DNA of 5,266 bases from positions 1 to 5,266 of the forward strand of contig VFJU01000148.1 of assembly GCA_009885905.1 (NCBI GenBank). The letters run 5' to 3'. Under the pieces are notes generated by a model. That model saw only the letters and a list, made by a program, of their open reading frames with translations, was not told where the DNA came from and did no database searches. The translations under genes were made by a program, and so were the position numbers. Positions within the stretch are counted from its first letter, which is position 1. Every line of letters begins with the position of its first letter. Positions 1 through 5,266 of the stretch are shown here, piece after piece. Source of the stretch: Verrucomicrobiota bacterium (GTDB taxonomy: Bacteria; Verrucomicrobiota; Verrucomicrobiia; Verrucomicrobiales; Akkermansiaceae).

Positions 1-411
1 GATATGGGGGACAGTATCGCCGTCACGACGGGTGGGAGTCACTCACTGATGCAGCGGGCGGGTTGTGCGGTGATTGCCAGCGGCACCGCGACTCTTGAGG
101 CGGCGTATTATGGGCTGCCTTATTGCTTGGTTTATCGGATGGCTCCTCTGAGTTATATGATGGCCAAGATATTAGTCAAAATCGAACACGTCGGACTGGT
201 AAACATTCTAGCAGGAGAGGGTGTGGTGGATGAGTTGATCCAAAGCAAGGCTGAGCCAGTGGCAGTTTCAGTTGCGCTCAAGGCTTTTCTTGAGTCACCA
301 GAAAAGTGTGATGCATTAAAAATGAAGCTAGCAGAAATTTCTAGCATGCTTGGTGGGCGGGGAGCCCATGAACGTGCTGCGCGAGCGGTGGCGGCTTGGT
401 TACTAGCTTAG
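1..411 (+). CDS. lpxB: Lipid-A-disaccharide synthase LpxB, C-terminal part (5' truncated by window edge)
   Basis: LpxB is a GT19-family, membrane-associated glycosyltransferase. It joins UDP-2,3-diacylglucosamine to lipid X to make the lipid A disaccharide, releasing UDP, at the inner face of the cytoplasmic membrane. The visible 136 residues are the C-terminal third of a protein usually about 380 aa long. Numbering from base 1, the family signatures seen are ASGTATLEAA at about residues 26-35 (donor nucleotide-sugar site region), VYR at 44-46, and VGLVNILAGEGVVDELIQ at 64-81, which matches the family pattern (I/V)xLPNLLAGxxxVxELxQ. The frame is open to base 1, so the Met at base 4 is not the real start. 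The stop TAG at 409-411 overlaps the stop of the convergent rbfA gene by four bases. No hairpin terminator follows. Identification is firm; function is inferred from family motifs only. Confidence 0.93.
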   Translation, partial: DMGDSIAVTTGGSHSLMQRAGCAVIASGTATLEAAYYGLPYCLVYRMAPLSYMMAKILVKIEHVGLVNILAGEGVVDELIQSKAEPVAVSVALKAFLESPEKCDALKMKLAEISSMLGGRGAHERAARAVAAWLLA

Positions 412-764
412 GAGTCTTCTTCCGGCGCTTTCGGTAGCTTTTCCACTTCTTCTAACAAATTTACGATTTCCACGCCACGTACTGCAGAAGAATCATGATA
501 GAAACGCAGTACGGGAGTGGATTTGAGGACGACTCGCTTCATGACCTTTGACTGAATCGAGCCGTGGTCTTTGTTCAACTTGGTGATGACAGAGTTAGCT
601 TCGCCACCTAATACGCCGATCCAGACTTTACCTTCCTTGAGATCTTGGGTGACATCGACTTCGCTAACTGTCACGAGTCTATTATGCCATTCATAGTCTT
701 TTTGAATGACGTTTCCGATTTCACGGAGGAGGAGTTCATTGACTCGAACGAGGCGGCGGGACAT
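408..764 (-). CDS. rbfA: Ribosome-binding factor A (RbfA)
   Basis: RbfA is a small cytoplasmic KH-like protein that binds the immature 30S subunit near the 5' end of 16S rRNA and helps late maturation and cold adaptation. The 118-aa product is of normal family length. It starts with the typical RLVRVNELLLREIGNVI helix (residues 4-20). It has the DVTQDLKEGKVWIGVLG strand region (37-53), then the KH-type segment with KRVVLKSTPVLRFYHD (76-91), and ends with the GVEIVNLLEEVEKL helix (97-110) and a short acidic tail. The ATG at 764-762 is chosen because it places the family N-terminus exactly at Met1. No Shine-Dalgarno-like purine run precedes it. It is the last gene of the nusA-infB-rbfA module. 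The usual followers truB and rpsO are absent, and the TAA stop (410-408) runs into the lpxB stop from the other strand. Confidence 0.95.
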   Translation of the reverse strand: MSRRLVRVNELLLREIGNVIQKDYEWHNRLVTVSEVDVTQDLKEGKVWIGVLGGEANSVITKLNKDHGSIQSKVMKRVVLKSTPVLRFYHDSSAVRGVEIVNLLEEVEKLPKAPEEDS

Positions 765-783
765 GAAAAATGTAAGGCTGATT

Positions 784-812
784 TACTTAAAACTGGAATG
801 CTGAGCTAACAA
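784..812 (-). promoter_or_regulatory. Weak candidate promoter for rbfA
   Basis: In the 102-nt gap between infB and rbfA the minus strand reads TTGTTA (812-807), a 17-nt spacer, then TAAGTA (789-784). The first box matches the sigma70 -35 consensus at four of six positions and the second box is poor. A start near 777 would give a very short leader before the rbfA ATG at 764. The same TTGNNA-N17-TAAG layout occurs upstream of nusA. It may be chance; rbfA could simply be read through from infB. Apart from this and a weak 5-bp stem with one G-U pair (around 821-838), I see nothing in the gap. Confidence 0.2.
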
Positions 813-866
813 GAAGTGAAGCCTGAATGATGGCCTTTCAACTTTTTCAAACTTCCCTTATTTGTT

Positions 867-3017
867 TCACAGAGTTTGCGCGTATTTCTCGAGTTTGTAG
901 CACTCGATGATATCGCCTTCTTGGTACTCGTTGAATTCGCCGAGGCGGATTCCACATTCAAAATTCGTACGGACCTCCTCCACCTCGTCCTTGAAGCGGC
1001 GTAGCGTTGACATCCGCCCGTCGAAGACAGGCACGCCATCGCGGACCACGCGGGCGTGTGCTTTGCGGTGCACGCGACCGTCAGTGACAAATGACCCAGC
1101 AACGCGACCTCGATTGAGTTTGAAGATCTGACGGACTTCAGCATGGCCGATTACCGTCTCGCGAGTGAGAGGTTCTAGCAGACCTAGCATGGCCTCGCGA
1201 ACTTGGTCGATGAGTTCGTAAACGATTGAGTAGAGTTTGACTTCGACTCCGGCGGCTTTGGCAGATTTCACCGCCTTGGCTTCGACTTTCACGTTGAAGC
1301 CGAGAATGATCGCTTCGGTTGAGAGGGCGTAGGAAATGTCCGATTCGGTGATCGGGCCAGCGGCGGCGGTGATGAACGATGTTTCCACCTTGTCGGAGGT
1401 GATCGCGAGCACTGCTTTTTTGATGGCTTCTACCGATCCTTGCACGTCGCATTTGAGGATTAGTTTGAGTTGTGCCTTGCCTGCGCCGTCGCGGACCATC
1501 GAATAGAGGTCCTGCATCCGGTTGCGGTGCTGTGGTTTAAGTCGAATCAGGCGTTGGGCTTCTTGGCGCTCGGCGGCCAGGGACTTGGCCTCGCGTTCGG
1601 TCTTCATTTCGGTGAGGTGGTCACCGACATTTGGTAATTCCTCGAAGCCGACGACCTCGACGGGCATCCCTGGATGGGCGGATTTGACGGCGACGCCGCG
1701 ATCGTTGATGAGCGAGCGAACTTTGCCTGCAAATGGGCCGCAGATGAATGGGGTGCCGACCTTGAGAGTTCCTGATTCGACGATCACCGTGGCGGTGGTG
1801 CCGCGTCCTGCGACCACTCGGGCCTCGATGACTGCGGCGCGTGCGGTGGATTTCGGGTTGGCCTTGAGTTCCAAGACTTCTGCTTGGAGTGCCATAAGAT
1901 CTAACAAGTCGTCCATTCCCTTGCCCGTGAGTGCCGAGACCTCGGCAAACTCGGTGTCACCGCCGAAGTCGGTGGTTTGTAGTCCGTGCTCTGCGAGTTG
2001 TGACTTCACGCGATCCACATTCGCGGAGGGTAGGTCGCATTTGTTGATGGCGACGATGATGGTTTTCTTTGCCTTCTTGGAATGTTTGATCGCCTCGATG
2101 GTCTGCGGCATGATGCCGTCATTTGCAGCGACGACCAGCACCACGATGTCGGTGATGTCCGCACCGCGAGCGCGCATGTCTGAGAAAATGGCGTGACCAG
2201 GTGTGTCTAGGAAAGTGATCTCGAGATCATTATGAATCACCTGATAGGCACCGATGTGTTGGGTGATTCCACCAGCTTCGCTTGAAGTGATCTTGGTCTT
2301 GCGAAGGTAGTCGAGCAGGGAAGTTTTACCGTGATCGACATGTCCCATGATCGTGATGATCGGCGGACGGTATTTGAGAAGATCGACCGGTTCCTCGACG
2401 ATGATTTCCGGTTCCTTGATGATTTCCTCGACCTTATGGAAGCCTTTGTCCTTGTCGCGTTTTTCGCGTTCGAAAACGAAGCCGTGGATTTCGCAAATTT
2501 TGGCTGCGATTTCGGGTTCTAACGGTTGGTTAGGAGCAGGGAAGACGCCGATTTTGATCAGGTCCGCCATGATGTTGAAAGGCTTGAGTCCGAGGCGAGC
2601 TGCTAGAGCTGGAATCAAAATCGGTGGCTTGATGATGATCAATTTTGGATCATCAAAGACATCGGAGTCGGTCGGGATTATGATTGGTGCGGCGGGCACG
2701 TCAGGAGCGACTACCTTTCCAGCGGCGGCGATCGGTTTTTTAGCGACCGGTAATTTTTTGACGTCCTGTTGGTCGAGAATTTTTGAGATCGTTCCAAGCA
2801 CCGCTTTACCGGTGCGCGTGGTCTTGCGGACTTTGGGTTGTTTCTCCTCGGCGAAAAGATCGAGTGCGGCTGCCTTTTTAGCTTCGAGTACGCTGGGTAA
2901 AGGTGGAATGACTTCGGCATCTTTGCGCTGTCGCTCGCGGCGTGATGGCTTTGGCGGTGCTTCGATGAGATCGAGAACCTTGGCCTTCTTGGGAGATTTA
3001 TCGCTATTTTCGGGCAT
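867..3017 (-). CDS. infB: Translation initiation factor IF-2
   Basis: IF-2 is the cytoplasmic GTPase that delivers fMet-tRNA to the 30S P site and promotes 50S joining. The product is 716 aa, among the shorter IF-2 forms. Residues 1-115 are a charged, Lys/Pro/Ala-rich linker of low conservation, and an IF2_N domain follows at about 124-183. The G domain (about 218-385) has G1 GHVDHGKT (225-232), G2 GGITQHIG (249-256), G3 DTPGH (271-275), G4 NKCD (325-328) and G5 SAL (361-363), so all nucleotide-binding and switch elements are intact, including the catalytic His275. A beta-barrel domain II follows (about 390-485), then domain III with LKCDVQGSVEAI (521-532). The last is the initiator-tRNA-binding domain with LRRFKDEVEEVRTNFECGI (672-690). 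ATG at 3017-3015 is the first start after the nusA stop, 58 nt away, and gives a normal basic N-terminus. No Shine-Dalgarno is evident. It is probably cotranscribed with nusA. The stop is TGA at 869-867. Confidence 0.98.
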   Translation of the reverse strand: MPENSDKSPKKAKVLDLIEAPPKPSRRERQRKDAEVIPPLPSVLEAKKAAALDLFAEEKQPKVRKTTRTGKAVLGTISKILDQQDVKKLPVAKKPIAAAGKVVAPDVPAAPIIIPTDSDVFDDPKLIIIKPPILIPALAARLGLKPFNIMADLIKIGVFPAPNQPLEPEIAAKICEIHGFVFEREKRDKDKGFHKVEEIIKEPEIIVEEPVDLLKYRPPIITIMGHVDHGKTSLLDYLRKTKITSSEAGGITQHIGAYQVIHNDLEITFLDTPGHAIFSDMRARGADITDIVVLVVAANDGIMPQTIEAIKHSKKAKKTIIVAINKCDLPSANVDRVKSQLAEHGLQTTDFGGDTEFAEVSALTGKGMDDLLDLMALQAEVLELKANPKSTARAAVIEARVVAGRGTTATVIVESGTLKVGTPFICGPFAGKVRSLINDRGVAVKSAHPGMPVEVVGFEELPNVGDHLTEMKTEREAKSLAAERQEAQRLIRLKPQHRNRMQDLYSMVRDGAGKAQLKLILKCDVQGSVEAIKKAVLAITSDKVETSFITAAAGPITESDISYALSTEAIILGFNVKVEAKAVKSAKAAGVEVKLYSIVYELIDQVREAMLGLLEPLTRETVIGHAEVRQIFKLNRGRVAGSFVTDGRVHRKAHARVVRDGVPVFDGRMSTLRRFKDEVEEVRTNFECGIRLGEFNEYQEGDIIECYKLEKYAQTL

Positions 3018-3030
3018 CCGTTCTGTCTGC

Positions 3031-3080
3031 AGAGTTGTTGGGATTGATGAAGTGGGAATGAGAAAAGTGGGTAGATTATT
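3031..3080 (-). other. G-free, C-rich mRNA stretch between nusA and infB
   Basis: From the last bases of nusA to 14 nt before the infB ATG, the minus-strand transcript has no G for 50 nt (the plus strand has no C) and is rich in C and in YC dinucleotides. Two copies of CCCACTT lie 15 nt apart (plus-strand AAGTGGG at 3065-3071 and 3050-3056). Without G the stretch cannot form stable secondary structure. C-rich, G-poor, unstructured RNA is what Rho loading (rut) sites look like. It could equally be an open landing zone for ribosomes in front of infB, which lacks a Shine-Dalgarno. The composition is seen directly; either function is inference. Confidence 0.3.
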
Positions 3081-4359
3081 CGTTAGTTGTGGCGACGGAA
3101 CCGCTGACGATGCCGTGGGCGCGGAGGAGGATGGCCTCGGCGGCTTCCTCGGTGATTTCTAGAGCCGCGGCGATGTAGTCGGCGGGCATGTCGATTACCA
3201 GTTCAGGATTGAAGCCACCTGCAAGGGTGAGCTTGTTTGCCAGTTCGTCGGTGATGCCGAGTTGTTCGCCTAAGGTGTGGGCTGCGCCACCGATTTTTTC
3301 TTTAAATTGTTCCTCTTTTGATTCGTCGCGGCGAACTTGAACATCCCAGCCCATGAGGCGTGAGGAAAGACGAGCGTTTTGTCCCTTGCGGCCGATGGCT
3401 TTGCTGAGGTCGATTTCATCCACCGTGACGTGGACTGTGTGGGTTTCCTCATCGACAGTGATGGAGCGGAGTTCGGCCGGCTTGAGGGCTTCGCGGACAA
3501 ATTCGGCGGGGTCTTCGCTCCAGCGGATGATGTCGACTTTTTCGTTGTTGAGTTCGCGAACGATGTTTTTGACACGAGCGCCGCGCATTCCCACGCAGGC
3601 GCCGACTGGATCGACTTTCGGGTCGCTGCTCCAGACGGCGACTTTGGTACGGAATCCCGCTTCGCGAGCGATACCGCGGATTTCGACCGTGCGGTCGGAA
3701 ATTTCATTCACCTCGGCCTCGAACAAGCGGCGAACGAAGTTGGGATGGCTGCGTGATAGGATGATTTCTGGGCCACGGCCTTCGTTTTCCACGGCGAGGA
3801 CATAGGCGCGGATGCGGTCGCCGATGTTGTAGTCTTCGCCTTGGACGCGTTCGCGGTTGGGCATGATTCCTTCAAATTTTCCAAGGTCGATCATCACGTC
3901 GTTGCGCTCAAAGCGGCGGACGGTGCCCGAGACGACATCGCCTGCACGGTCCTTAAACTCCTCGTAAATCATCTCTTTCTCCGCTTGGCGGAGGCGCTGC
4001 ATCATCGTCTGCTTGGCCGTTTGCACGGCGATACGACCGAAATCCTTCGGGGTGACATTGAATTCTTGAGTGTCGCCGATTTGAGCCGTTGGGTTCTTCT
4101 TCGTAGCGGTGGAGAGGGGCACTTCGTTGAATTTGTCCACGTGATCGTCATCCGCGACGATCGTAAGCACGGCAAAGATCCGAGTTTCGCCCTTTTTGGT
4201 ATCCACGGCGGCGCGGAGCGTCTCGATCGCCTCTGCGCCCGGAACCATTTTCCGGTAGGCAGAAATGAACGCAAATTCAAGTGCGGCAACGACCTTCTCG
4301 CGGTCGATGCCTTTTTCTTTTTCGTAATACTCAATGAGGGCGACGATATCGTTGGTCAT
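3076..4359 (-). CDS. nusA: Transcription termination/antitermination factor NusA
   Basis: NusA binds RNA polymerase and nascent RNA, modulating pausing, intrinsic and Rho-dependent termination, and antitermination at rRNA operons. The 427-aa product shows the standard order. The RNAP-binding N-terminal domain (about 1-130) contains EKVVAALEFAFISAYRK (21-37) and FGRIAVQTAKQTMMQRLRQAE (107-127). The S1 domain follows (about 138-202, with VSGTVRRFERNDVMIDLGKFEGIMP). KH1 has the GMRG loop (257-260, in CVGMRGARVKNIVREL) and KH2 has GRKG (323-326, in AIGRKGQNARLSSRL). After KH2, residues 365-415 look like one helix-hairpin-helix repeat of the acidic-repeat type (LGITDELANKL ... ITEEAAEAILLRA). E. 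coli NusA has two such repeats. ATG at 4359-4357 gives the expected N-terminus (NDIVALIEYYEKEKGIDREKV). No Shine-Dalgarno is seen. rimP, the usual upstream partner, is absent; folA lies 173 nt upstream, separated by a hairpin. The stop is TAA at 3078-3076. Confidence 0.98.
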   Translation of the reverse strand: MTNDIVALIEYYEKEKGIDREKVVAALEFAFISAYRKMVPGAEAIETLRAAVDTKKGETRIFAVLTIVADDDHVDKFNEVPLSTATKKNPTAQIGDTQEFNVTPKDFGRIAVQTAKQTMMQRLRQAEKEMIYEEFKDRAGDVVSGTVRRFERNDVMIDLGKFEGIMPNRERVQGEDYNIGDRIRAYVLAVENEGRGPEIILSRSHPNFVRRLFEAEVNEISDRTVEIRGIAREAGFRTKVAVWSSDPKVDPVGACVGMRGARVKNIVRELNNEKVDIIRWSEDPAEFVREALKPAELRSITVDEETHTVHVTVDEIDLSKAIGRKGQNARLSSRLMGWDVQVRRDESKEEQFKEKIGGAAHTLGEQLGITDELANKLTLAGGFNPELVIDMPADYIAAALEITEEAAEAILLRAHGIVSGSVATTNE

Positions 4360-4403
4360 GGCGTGCGGTGTCTGCGATCGGCGCTGCTGATGTCTGGATA
4401 CGC

Positions 4404-4432
4404 AAAAGAGTGGGTGCGAGACCCACTCCTTT
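4404..4432 (-). terminator. Hairpin with short U-tract between folA and nusA (terminator or attenuator)
   Basis: A perfect 8-bp, mostly G-C stem is formed by GAGTGGGT (4408-4415) and ACCCACTC (4421-4428) around a 5-nt loop. Beyond one A/C mismatch, three more A-T pairs extend it. On the minus-strand transcript the stem is followed by UUUU and then GCG, so it resembles a Rho-independent terminator with a rather short U-tract. It lies 104 nt past the folA stop and 48 nt before the nusA ATG. It could end the folA transcript, or act as an attenuator in the nusA leader. No plus-strand gene ends here, although the plus-strand tail CTTTCTTT is also U-rich. Confidence 0.6.
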
Positions 4433-4457
4433 CTTTCGTCAGAAGCTGTGCAGGAAA

Positions 4458-4486
4458 GTCTTAAGGCGGCGGAAATTCAGTTGCAA
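4458..4486 (-). promoter_or_regulatory. Weak candidate promoter for nusA-infB-rbfA
   Basis: The minus strand carries TTGCAA (4486-4481), a 17-nt spacer, and TAAGAC (4463-4458) inside the folA-nusA gap. The first box has four of six -35 matches; the -10 match is poor. A start near 4451 would make a leader of about 90 nt containing the hairpin at 4404-4432. The rest of the 4360-4532 gap shows no open frame with gene-like features and no other recognisable signal. Confidence 0.22.
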
Positions 4487-4532
4487 GCGGAAAGTCGGCT
4501 TTGCGATTGCGGAAATAGCGAGCGCGCCTGAA

Positions 4533-5000
4533 TCAACGAAAGTGGCGGATCACTTCGAAGTCCGGGTGGCTCTCGATGACTTCCCGCTGGGGAAACTGGG
4601 TTTCAAATTCGGGAAAATAGGTGTCACCTGGGTGATTTTCAAAAACATGACTGACTCGCAAATCATCCAAACGCGCGAGAAAGGCAGCGTAAATTTCGGA
4701 GCCTCCGATGATGAAAATCTGCCCAGCCATTTGCGGTAGGTCGTCGATATCTTCTGGACGATGGATGACTTCCACACCCTCCGCGGACCAGTCGGGATCG
4801 CGGGTCAGCACGATGTTCCGGCGGTTTGGCAGCGGCCGACCAATGGATTCGTAGGTCTTGCGTCCCATCACGATGGGGTGGCCGGTGGTGGTTTTTTTGA
4901 AAAACGCGAGGTCGGCGGGTAAGTGCCACGGAAGTCCGCCGTCTCGACCGATCACGCGGCCCGGTGTCATGGCGACGATGGCAGTTAGGTGGATGCTCAC
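4533..5000 (-). CDS. folA: Dihydrofolate reductase
   Basis: FolA reduces dihydrofolate to tetrahydrofolate with NADPH in the cytoplasm, sustaining thymidylate, purine and initiator formyl-Met-tRNA synthesis. The 155-aa product is close to the E. coli length of 159. Family motifs are in order: TAIVAMTPGRVIGRDGGLPW (6-25, with Trp25), LPADLAFFK with the catalytic Asp30 (27-35), the NADPH motif MGRKTYESIGRPLP (45-58), Arg60 as the likely folate-glutamate Arg, IIGGSEIY (97-104, cofactor glycines), and GDTYFPEFE near the end (125-133). By eye, the Thr that hydrogen-bonds the catalytic Asp in E. coli (Thr113) aligns with Ser117 here. The start is GTG (5000-4998). It is supported because the next Met (residue 11) lies inside the first conserved strand, and because GTG overlaps the upstream stop as GTGA. 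There is no thyA neighbour in view. The stop is TGA at 4535-4533. Confidence 0.96.
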   Translation of the reverse strand: MSIHLTAIVAMTPGRVIGRDGGLPWHLPADLAFFKKTTTGHPIVMGRKTYESIGRPLPNRRNIVLTRDPDWSAEGVEVIHRPEDIDDLPQMAGQIFIIGGSEIYAAFLARLDDLRVSHVFENHPGDTYFPEFETQFPQREVIESHPDFEVIRHFR

Positions 5001-5266
5001 GGATTATCGGATTTTTTGTCTGCGTCGTAGTGGAAACCATGTAAGATGCGGTGGGCGATGGGTGCAAACAAAAGTCCAGCGAGCACGAGAAATGCGAGGC
5101 CGGAAAACAACGCGTAACTTCCCGCGAAAATTTTACCCGCCTCAGTGACCACAGGGTTCACCGGTCCCATCCCGCCAAGTATCATCGAGGCGTTCAGATA
5201 GGCATCCGTCCAAGTGTAGCCCTCCGTTTCTCGGTAACCGATCATTCCTAACAGAAGTGCTACCCC
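4997..5266 (-). CDS. Small membrane protein, possibly two-TM ion-channel-like, C-terminal part (5' truncated by window edge)
   Basis: The visible 89 residues are open to the window edge. They begin with a hydrophobic GVALLLGM stretch that looks like the end of a transmembrane helix, so the Met at 5245 is probably not the start. A Trp/Tyr-containing segment follows (GYTWTDAYLNASMILGGMGPVNP, visible residues 16-38), and it resembles a pore helix plus re-entrant loop. Then comes a clear transmembrane helix (about 45-71, IFAGSYALFSGLAFLVLAGLLFAPIAH) and a short polar tail rich in His, Asp and Lys. The TM-loop-TM layout recalls a two-TM potassium-channel subunit, and I recall similar uncharacterised proteins with a GGMGP/SGMGP motif. 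The canonical GYG filter is absent, so channel activity is a guess. The TGA stop (4999-4997) overlaps the folA GTG start by four bases, which suggests one transcript with translational coupling. Confidence 0.75.
   Translation of the reverse strand, partial: GVALLLGMIGYRETEGYTWTDAYLNASMILGGMGPVNPVVTEAGKIFAGSYALFSGLAFLVLAGLLFAPIAHRILHGFHYDADKKSDNP

Noticed and set aside
325..328. This range is in infB residue numbers, not bases: NKCD instead of the more familiar NKID/NKMD in the G4 motif of IF-2
   Set aside because: The G4 consensus is NKxD, and the middle residue varies among translational GTPases, so there is no sign of altered nucleotide specificity.
415..470. Possible terminator hairpin just past the lpxB stop (CCG...CGG and AGCT...AGCT repeats)
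   Set aside because: The stems are only 3-4 bp with mismatches and no T-tract, and they lie within rbfA coding sequence.
1522..2196. A 224-codon open frame on the plus strand inside infB
   Set aside because: It lies fully opposite the IF-2 G domain and domain II. The translation has no family features and composition typical of a shadow frame.
2347..3162. A 271-codon open frame on the plus strand, opposite infB and the end of nusA
   Set aside because: It is antisense to well-supported infB and nusA. The protein is Ser/Arg/Gly-rich low-complexity sequence with no recognisable motif, as expected from the opposite strand of a coding gene.
3841..4464. A 207-codon plus-strand open frame opposite the N-terminal half of nusA and running into the nusA leader
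   Set aside because: It mirrors conserved NusA N-terminal and S1 coding sequence and shows no domain or upstream signal of its own.
4368..4739. A 123-codon plus-strand open frame across the folA-nusA gap and the folA 3' end
   Set aside because: Two thirds of it is opposite conserved folA codons, and the rest covers the hairpin region. No motif or ribosome binding site supports it.
4891..4905. A7 run and small A-T hairpin in folA, considered as a slippery or phase-variation site
   Set aside because: The codons are AAA AAA ACC after TTT TTC, so the run is not in X-XXY-YYZ register. The frame is intact through the conserved FFKK motif; it is explained by Phe-Phe-Lys-Lys codons.

Overview
The window is a compact piece of a Gram-negative bacterial chromosome. 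It is somewhat above 50% GC by eye, and genes fill almost all of it. It carries a lipid A biosynthesis gene (lpxB), so the organism should have an LPS-type outer membrane. The protein variants and the gene order nusA-infB-rbfA without rimP, ylxR or truB remind me of the PVC group, especially Verrucomicrobiota. That placement is from memory and is moderately confident at best. No mobile element, CRISPR array, tRNA or rRNA is visible, and no gene looks foreign.

Layout from left to right: positions 1-411 (+) hold the C-terminal third of lpxB, cut by the left edge. Everything else is on the minus strand, so transcription runs right to left. In transcription order it is a C-terminal fragment of a small pore-like membrane protein (4997-5266, cut by the right edge), folA (dihydrofolate reductase, 4533-5000), a 173-nt gap with a strong hairpin, nusA (3076-4359), a 58-nt spacer that is nearly free of G in the mRNA, infB (867-3017), a 102-nt gap, and rbfA (408-764). 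rbfA meets lpxB tail to tail, and their stop codons overlap.

The core is the widespread nusA-infB-rbfA module. NusA controls RNA polymerase pausing, termination and antitermination. IF-2 is the GTPase that places initiator tRNA on the ribosome. RbfA matures the 30S subunit. Co-expression ties transcription elongation to the supply of initiation-competent ribosomes. The usual first gene, rimP, is missing and folA stands in its place. The hairpin between folA and nusA is either the folA terminator or a leader attenuator for the nusA operon. The membrane-protein gene and folA overlap by four bases (GTGA) and are probably translationally coupled.

This is largely an ordinary housekeeping region and I see no convincing novel system. 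The points worth a second look are regulatory: the pre-nusA hairpin, the G-free nusA-infB spacer, the lack of recognisable Shine-Dalgarno sequences before all four complete minus-strand genes, the lpxB/rbfA stop overlap, and the membrane fragment with a divergent pore-loop motif.
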